Positions 59,109-64,000 of a stretch of DNA of 64,000 bases are shown in pieces. A program made the position numbers and the translations under genes. A model generated the notes under the pieces. It worked only from the letters and a program-made list of their open reading frames with translations. It did no database searches and had not been told where the DNA came from. Each line of letters begins with the position of its first letter. Position 1 is the stretch's first letter. The stretch is taken from positions 2,232,001-2,296,000 of the forward strand of contig NZ_CP058554.1 in the NCBI RefSeq assembly GCF_014109725.1. Direction: 5' to 3'. The stretch is from Comamonas piscis (GTDB lineage: Bacteria; Pseudomonadota; Gammaproteobacteria; Burkholderiales; Burkholderiaceae_C).

Positions 59109-59933
59109 TTAGCCCGCGTCAGGGCGGAACAGCCCGGCCAGCATGCGGTCGAGCTGCGGCCATTCCTGCGCGAAGTGGCTGCGGTTGACAAAGAAGGCCT
59201 CGCAGGCCACTGCAAAAAACTCGGCCGGGGCCGTTGCGCCATAGCTGTCGAGCCAGGGGGCCGGCTCGCCAAAGCGCTGCGCTTTGGCAATCGCGTGGCC
59301 AAAGGCCTGGAAGGACGATGCCCAGGTGCGCTCCCAGGTCTGGCGTGCCTCTGCCGCGCTGGCCAGGCCCAGAAAATGGCCGGGCAGCGAGGGGTAGCCA
59401 TCGGCACCGCCATTGCGCATATCGATCTTGTGGCAAAACTCGTGGATGACGACGCTGGTGCCGCGCTCGTTTTGCTGCAAAGGGTCTTGGGCAATCGCAG
59501 CCCAGCTGAGGGTGACGGGGCCATGCTGCATGGCCTCGCCCTCTAGCATCATGCGCCGGTGCGAGATAAGGCCGGCCTCATCATGCATATCTCTGGCGGC
59601 CACCATGGTGCCGGGATGCACGACGATTCCGACAAAATCATCGTAGAGGGCGATGGCTTGCTCTGCCTCGCCACGGTGGAGCAGGGGCACACAGGCCTGC
59701 GCGGCAATGGTCAGCGCCATCGCGTCGCTCACCACCAGACCATGGGCGCCCGAGAATTGTTTTTGGCGCAGAAACAGCGCGCTGAGCGCCCGCAACTTGG
59801 CTTTTTCTTCAAGCGACAGCGCTTGGAAAAAGGGGTATTTTTGCAGCACCTGTAGCCACAGGGTCGCGGGGATCTCAGGCACGGGCCGCGCCAGTGCGCG
59901 CAGGCGTGACCAGGTGCGGTGCAGCCAGGCCAT
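59109..59933 (-). CDS. mtfA: M90-family zinc metallopeptidase MtfA
   Basis: 274 residues. The zinc motif HEFCH (H164, E165, H168) lies in VVIHEFCHKIDMRNGGADGY, and the third ligand is in the CEAFFVN stretch (glutamate). E. coli MtfA is an aminopeptidase that binds the glucose repressor Mlc. No Mlc homologue is in the window, so its substrate here is open. Other family features are LVVSDAMALTIAAQACVPLL and YDDFVGIVVHPGTM. It starts 3 bp after lpxH and is the last gene of the TPR-ppiA-ppiB-lpxH run. Confidence 0.92.
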   Translation of the reverse strand: MAWLHRTWSRLRALARPVPEIPATLWLQVLQKYPFFQALSLEEKAKLRALSALFLRQKQFSGAHGLVVSDAMALTIAAQACVPLLHRGEAEQAIALYDDFVGIVVHPGTMVAARDMHDEAGLISHRRMMLEGEAMQHGPVTLSWAAIAQDPLQQNERGTSVVIHEFCHKIDMRNGGADGYPSLPGHFLGLASAAEARQTWERTWASSFQAFGHAIAKAQRFGEPAPWLDSYGATAPAEFFAVACEAFFVNRSHFAQEWPQLDRMLAGLFRPDAG

Positions 59934-59936
59934 TGG

Positions 59937-60797
59937 TTAGCAGGCGCCGGGCTGTGGTGGCCGCGCTAGATAGTCGTTCAGCGCAATGCGCTGCAGGCCC
60001 GCAGCATCCATGCGCAGCACTTCGGCGCGGGCGGGTTCCAGGTCGGTGTCCCAATCGGTCAGCACCACGCGCTGGTGCTCGGCATCCAAGGGGTGGCTGG
60101 CAGGGCGGTGGGTGTGGCCGTGGATCAGGGTCGGGGCATGGGCGGAATGCAACCAGGCCAGGGCCGCTTGGGTGTCCACATCAGCGGTGATCACTTCGCG
60201 CATGCGGCGCGCCTCACTCTGGTTGCGCATGGCGCCCGCCAGCTGGCGGCGCTGGGCCAGCGGTTGGGCCAGAATCTGCTGCTGCCAGGCGGGGCTGCGT
60301 GCCATGGCTCTAAAGCGCTGGTATTCGGTATCTTCCACGCAAAGTGCATCGCCATGGCTGAGCAGCCAGCGCTGGCCCAGAAACGCAATGCAGCTGGGAT
60401 CGGGCAGCAATTGCATGCCGGTGCGCTCGGCAAACTGCGCGCCTACCAAAAAGTCGCGGTTGCCATGCATGAAGAAGAGGGCGCGCTGGCTGCTGGCCTG
60501 TTGCAGGGTCTGGGCGCATTCGGCCTCAAAGCTGCCGACTTCGTCCAGGGCATCGTCGCCCACCCAGGCTTCAAACAGGTCGCCCAGCATAAAGATCGCA
60601 TCGGCCGTACTGGCTTGCAAGTAATGCTGCCAGCTCTGCCAGGTCAGTGGCAGCTGGGGTTGCAGATGCAGATCGGAGATGAATTCGATGCTGCGCCAGG
60701 CGGGGGGCGCAGCGAAGGCATGGACTGCCGTGGTGGCCAACTGGGCACGCAATGCCTCATGAGGGTTTGCGGCGCTAGAGTCGGTCGGGCTGTCCAT
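59937..60797 (-). CDS. lpxH: UDP-2,3-diacylglucosamine diphosphatase
   Basis: Lipid A biosynthesis: hydrolyses UDP-2,3-diacylglucosamine to lipid X. The 286 residues carry the calcineurin-like metal motifs: EFISDLHLQPQ (D42, H44), MLGDLFEAWVGDD, MHGNRDFLVG, SHGDALC and HGHTHRP. The N-terminal about 35 residues are an extension beyond the usual start. Peripheral on the inner membrane. It lies 18 bp after ppiB and directly before mtfA on the same strand; ppiB-lpxH neighbours are also seen in E. coli. Confidence 0.95.
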   Translation of the reverse strand: MDSPTDSSAANPHEALRAQLATTAVHAFAAPPAWRSIEFISDLHLQPQLPLTWQSWQHYLQASTADAIFMLGDLFEAWVGDDALDEVGSFEAECAQTLQQASSQRALFFMHGNRDFLVGAQFAERTGMQLLPDPSCIAFLGQRWLLSHGDALCVEDTEYQRFRAMARSPAWQQQILAQPLAQRRQLAGAMRNQSEARRMREVITADVDTQAALAWLHSAHAPTLIHGHTHRPASHPLDAEHQRVVLTDWDTDLEPARAEVLRMDAAGLQRIALNDYLARPPQPGAC

Positions 60798-60815
60798 GCA
60801 AATGGTCGCGGCCTA

Positions 60816-61322
60816 TTACAGGGCCACAGCCTTTTCGATCAGCAGCTCGTCCTTAGGCACATCTTGGTGCATGCCCTTGGAGCCGGTCTTGACAGCCTTG
60901 AGCTTGTCGACCACGTCGTTGCCGCCGACCACCTTGCCGAACACGGCATAGCCCCAGCCGCTAGGCGTAGGCGAGGTGTGGTTCAGGAAGTCGTTCTTGG
61001 CCACGTTGATGAAGAACTGGGCGGTAGCCGAGTGAGGATCGCTGGTGCGGGCCATCGCCACGGTGTACTCGTCGTTCTTCAAGCCGTTTTGGGCTTCGTT
61101 CTGGATGGGGGCTTGGGTGGACTTTTGGTCCATGCCCGATGCAAAGCCGCCACCTTGAACCATGAAGCTGTTGATCACGCGGTGGAAGATCGTGCCGTCA
61201 TAGTGGCCGCTCTTGACGTAGCTCAGGAAGTTCTCGGTGGACTTGGGGGCTTTTTCTGCATCCAGCTCCAGCGTGATCACGCCGTGGTCTTTGATGTGCA
61301 GTTCAACTTGTGGATTGGTCAT
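60816..61322 (-). CDS. ppiB: Peptidyl-prolyl cis-trans isomerase B, cytoplasmic
   Basis: Cyclophilin of 168 residues without a signal peptide. Active-site blocks are GTIFHRVINSFMVQGGGF (catalytic arginine), QNGLKNDEYTVAMARTSDPH, SATAQFFINVAKNDFLNH and GYAVFGKVVGGNDVVDKL. It speeds prolyl isomerisation in protein folding. It is the cytoplasmic sister of the adjacent signal-bearing copy, from which it probably arose by duplication. Confidence 0.95.
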   Translation of the reverse strand: MTNPQVELHIKDHGVITLELDAEKAPKSTENFLSYVKSGHYDGTIFHRVINSFMVQGGGFASGMDQKSTQAPIQNEAQNGLKNDEYTVAMARTSDPHSATAQFFINVAKNDFLNHTSPTPSGWGYAVFGKVVGGNDVVDKLKAVKTGSKGMHQDVPKDELLIEKAVAL

Positions 61323-61354
61323 GGTGTTTTTCCTGTTGAGAAAGGTGGGAAGGG

Positions 61355-61385
61355 TGCAGCGGGCTTGGGGTTAAAGCCCGCTGCA
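61355..61385. repeat. Strong hairpin between ppiA and ppiB
   Basis: Perfect 12-bp stem TGCAGCGGGCTT / AAGCCCGCTGCA with a 7-nt loop in the 70-bp gap. No T run on the minus strand. It could protect or process the ppiA-ppiB message, or lower read-through. Confidence 0.6.
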
Positions 61386-61392
61386 AGGCCAT

Positions 61393-61977
61393 TTACTTGA
61401 CGACGGTGGCCGACTTGATGATGACCGGGGTCTTGGGCACGTTCTGGTGCGGGCCGGCATTGCCGGTTTGCACCGCCTTGATCTTGTCGACCACATCATT
61501 GCCGCTGACGACCTTGCCAAACACCGCGTAGCCATGGCCATCGGGGTTGGGGGCGTTCAGCGATTCGTTGTTCTGCACATTGATGAAGAACTGTGCGGTG
61601 GCCGAGTCGGGCACGGCGGTGCGGGCCATCGCCACGGTGTAGGTGTTGTTCTTGAGGCCGTTGTTGGCCTCCAGCGCGATTGGCGAGCGCGCAGGCTTTT
61701 GCTGCATGTCGGGGGTGAAGCCACCGCCCTGGATCATGAAGTTGCCGATTACCCGGTGGAAGATGGTGCCGTCATAGAACTTGTCGTTCACGTACTGCAG
61801 GAAGTTGGCCACCGTCTTGGGGGCCTTTTCCGGATTCAGCTCCACCACGATGTCGCCCATCGAGGTGGCCAGCTTCACGCGGGGATGGTCAGCGGCTTGC
61901 GCAGCGCTGGTCAGCAACATGCCGCCGGCCAGTGCCAGGCCGCCCAGAATGGAAAGGGTGTGTCGTTTGGAAGGCAT
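61393..61977 (-). CDS. ppiA: Peptidyl-prolyl cis-trans isomerase A, periplasmic
   Basis: Cyclophilin of 194 residues from the ATG at 61977. A signal peptide (MPSKRHTLSILGGLALAGG, then MLLTSAAQA) sends it to the periplasm. The core repeats the ppiB motifs: GTIFHRVIGNFMIQGGGFTP, NNGLKNNTYTVAMARTAVPD and GYAVFGKVVSGNDVVDKI. The longer open frame upstream is not supported. It forms a tandem pair with ppiB. Confidence 0.94.
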   Translation of the reverse strand: MPSKRHTLSILGGLALAGGMLLTSAAQAADHPRVKLATSMGDIVVELNPEKAPKTVANFLQYVNDKFYDGTIFHRVIGNFMIQGGGFTPDMQQKPARSPIALEANNGLKNNTYTVAMARTAVPDSATAQFFINVQNNESLNAPNPDGHGYAVFGKVVSGNDVVDKIKAVQTGNAGPHQNVPKTPVIIKSATVVK

Positions 61978-62129
61978 CGGTTTCCTCTGTCGTCGAATAC
62001 GGTAGATGGCCAGCGCAGGGCGCTGCGGGGTCCGCAAGGCATGCTGCGCTGCGCGCAAATCATGGGCCATTGCACGGTGTGCGTTGCACCGAGTTGAGGG
62101 CCAACGGTGCAAGATTCAAGGCAGGGCCT

Positions 62130-62738
62130 TTACTTTTTTGCGTCGGTCGCCGCTGCCGCTGCCGGGGCAGCGGGTGCGGCGGCGGCTGGCGCTGCAGCAG
62201 CCGCGGGCTGGGCCCGGGTTACCAACAGGCGCAGGCTGCTGATCTTGGGTTGCAAGCGGCTTTGCTGGGCCGGCGCCAGGCTGCTGGCCTTGCTCAGTGC
62301 CTGCTCGGCCAGGCGTATGTAGATATCGCCCAGGTTCTCATAAGCGGTGGAATAACCGGGGTTGGCGCGCACGGCATCTTGCAGCGCGCGGCTGGCTTTT
62401 TCCAGCTGGTTGTTCTGGGCGTAGAGCACGGCCAGGTTGTTGTAGGGCTCGGGCAGTTCGGGGTATTCCTGCACCAGCTTTTCAAAGGTGGCGGTGGCCT
62501 CGTCGCGCTGGCCGGCGTTCATCTGGGCCACACCCTGCAAAAAGCGCCATTGCGGATCGCGCGGCGCTTGCTGGATCTTGGGCTCCAGCTGCTCCAGGGC
62601 CAGCGCGGTTTGGCCGGACTGGATCAGCTTTTCCACCGCAGCGTAATCGTCTGCGTAGGCGGCGCTGCAGCTGAGCGCCAGCGCAAGCAGCGCGGCACGT
62701 GGCACCAGGGGGGAGAAAAGGCAACTGACTAACTTCAT
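62130..62738 (-). CDS. Secreted tetratricopeptide-repeat protein
   Basis: 202 residues. A signal peptide ending near CSAAYA is followed by about three TPR units (EKLIQSGQTALALEQLEPKI; WRFLQGVAQMNAGQRDEATA; EPYNNLAVLYAQNNQLEKAS; STAYENLGDIYIRLAEQALS) and an alanine/proline-rich low-complexity tail. TPRs bind other proteins; the partner may be in the periplasm or envelope. The ATG at 62738 is chosen for the signal peptide. It is divergent from cysS and first in the ppiA-ppiB-lpxH-mtfA run. Confidence 0.85.
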   Translation of the reverse strand: MKLVSCLFSPLVPRAALLALALSCSAAYADDYAAVEKLIQSGQTALALEQLEPKIQQAPRDPQWRFLQGVAQMNAGQRDEATATFEKLVQEYPELPEPYNNLAVLYAQNNQLEKASRALQDAVRANPGYSTAYENLGDIYIRLAEQALSKASSLAPAQQSRLQPKISSLRLLVTRAQPAAAAAPAAAAPAAPAAAAATDAKK

Positions 62739-63009
62739 AGGGTTCGGGCGCGCTGGGCGCGTGCAAAGGGCCTGCAGGCTTATACTGCAGCGCATTGTAG
62801 CTGAGGGGGCTTGCGCCCCTGAACGGCGGGCGGCCAGGGTTTCCAGGGCATGGGGGCCGGGCTTCAGCTACCATACACCGTTCGGCGATCCATGCCGGGC
62901 TGCTGTGCATCCAGATCCCCTGCAAACCCTCTCCTTGGGGGAGGGGCGCGGATCGGGATGGGACGCCAGGCGTCTTTCCCTCTCTCAACCACTACCACGC
63001 TAATTTTTC

Positions 63010-64000
63010 ATGAGTTTGCGCATCTACAACACGCTTTCGCGTGCGCTGGAGTCATTTGTTCCGATTGAGCAGGGCCATGTCCGCATGTATGTATGCGGCA
63101 TGACGGTCTATGACCTCTGTCATCTGGGACATGCGCGCTCGATGCTGGCGTTTGATGTGGTGCAGCGCTGGTTGCGCGTCAGCGGCCTCAAGGTGACCTA
63201 TGTGCGCAATGTCACTGACATTGAAGACAAGATCATTCGCCGCGCCGTGGAAAACGGCGAGACCATCCGCAGCCTGACCGACCGCATGATTGCGGCCCTG
63301 CACCAGGATGCCGATGCGCTGGGCATTGAACGGCCCACGCATGAGCCGCGCGCTACCGAATACGTGCCGCAAATGCTGTCCATCATCTCGCAGTTGGAAG
63401 AAAAAGGCCTGGCCTACCGCACCGAGGGCGGTGATGTGAACTATGCCGTGCGCAAGTTTGCCGGCTACGGCAAGCTGTCGGGCAAGTCGCTCGATGAGCT
63501 GAATGCGGGCGAGCGCGTGGCCGTGCAGGACGGCAAGCAAGACCCACTGGATTTTGTGCTGTGGAAGAGCGCCAAGCCCACCGAGCCCGACGAGGCCAAG
63601 TGGCAGAGCAGCTATGGCACCGGCCGCCCTGGCTGGCATATCGAATGCTCGGCGATGAGCTGCGCGCTGCTGGGCGAAACCTTCGACATCCATGGCGGCG
63701 GCGCTGACCTGCAGTTCCCCCACCACGAGAACGAGATTGCCCAAAGCGAAGGCGCGCACGACAAGCAGCTGGCCAAGCTGTGGATGCACAACGGCTTTAT
63801 CAATGTCGACAACGAGAAGATGTCCAAGTCCTTGGGCAACTTCTTCACGATCCGCGATGTGCTCAAGCGCTACGACGCCGAGACCATCCGCTTCTTTGTG
63901 GTGCGCAGCCACTACCGTAGCCCGCTCAATTACAGCGATGTACACCTGGACGATGCCCGCAATGCGCTCAAGCGCCTCTACACCGCGCTGAGCCTGGTGG
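63010..64000 (+). CDS. cysS: Cysteinyl-tRNA synthetase (3' end beyond the window)
   Basis: The first 330 codons of a class I synthetase that charges tRNA-Cys. The zinc ligand C29 is in MYVCGMTVYD, the HIGH motif reads HLGH (38-41), further zinc ligands lie in PGWHIECSAM and HHENEIAQSE, and the KMSKS loop is intact (NEKMSKSLGN). The catalytic half is complete; the DALR anticodon-binding end is cut off at base 64000. The ATG at 63010 gives MSLRIYNTLSR, the usual start. Confidence 0.96.
   Translation, partial: MSLRIYNTLSRALESFVPIEQGHVRMYVCGMTVYDLCHLGHARSMLAFDVVQRWLRVSGLKVTYVRNVTDIEDKIIRRAVENGETIRSLTDRMIAALHQDADALGIERPTHEPRATEYVPQMLSIISQLEEKGLAYRTEGGDVNYAVRKFAGYGKLSGKSLDELNAGERVAVQDGKQDPLDFVLWKSAKPTEPDEAKWQSSYGTGRPGWHIECSAMSCALLGETFDIHGGGADLQFPHHENEIAQSEGAHDKQLAKLWMHNGFINVDNEKMSKSLGNFFTIRDVLKRYDAETIRFFVVRSHYRSPLNYSDVHLDDARNALKRLYTALSLV

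Overview
The window is GC-rich (roughly low-to-mid 60s % by eye), densely coded DNA from a betaproteobacterial chromosome. The gene set and protein sequences fit the family Comamonadaceae, most likely Comamonas or a close relative. Pointers are a RegB/RegA redox two-component pair next to a bo3-type quinol oxidase operon, FecI/FecR-type iron signalling, a PAAR-RHS effector and the general style of the housekeeping genes. This taxonomic call is an inference from memory of the families; no search was run. No rRNA, tRNA, CRISPR array, prophage or complete insertion sequence was seen.

Layout. 0.1-10.1 kb holds housekeeping genes (def, glnD, map, purL) followed by a glutathione transferase and an SDR protein. 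10.4-11.8 kb is an ECF sigma factor with its membrane anti-sigma factor. 12.0-18.9 kb is an iron-responsive operon behind a Fur-box palindrome. It begins with a single protein that joins a FecI-type sigma factor to a FecR-type anti-sigma domain, then a TonB-dependent transducer and four small or membrane accessory genes. 19.1-27.2 kb is a five-gene operon (SWIM zinc finger, DUF5691, MoxR-type AAA+ ATPase, DUF5682 TraB/TIKI-like protein, VWA protein) of unknown function; it is the best candidate for an undescribed system.

27.2-29.6 kb is a racemase-family enzyme with an NCS1 transporter. 29.8-32.9 kb is a short PAAR-RHS protein. Its AT-rich tip carries the zinc-ligand spacing of zinc-dependent phospholipase C, and a candidate membrane immunity gene follows. 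33.2-33.9 kb is a yybP-ykoY manganese riboswitch with mntP. A 22-codon gene with a strong ribosome binding site and its own terminator lies on the minus strand at 34.1 kb. 34.4-39.9 kb holds a DUF808 membrane protein, OmpW, MetY, a YeiH-type transporter and a divergent YeiE-like LysR regulator.

39.9-46.8 kb (minus strand) reads cyoA-cyoB-cyoC-cyoD-SURF1-regB-regA: a terminal quinol oxidase coupled to a redox sensor. 47.0-64.0 kb is mostly housekeeping: an MHS-type transporter, rlhA, a TadA deaminase fused to an apparently dead alpha/beta hydrolase, metC, tesA, an orphan YbbA/LolD-type ATPase, a 151-bp element with 19-bp inverted ends, a PAP2 phosphatase with a family-39 glycosyltransferase, a flavin reductase, an esterase, the minus-strand run TPR-ppiA-ppiB-lpxH-mtfA, and the start of cysS, which is cut by the window edge.
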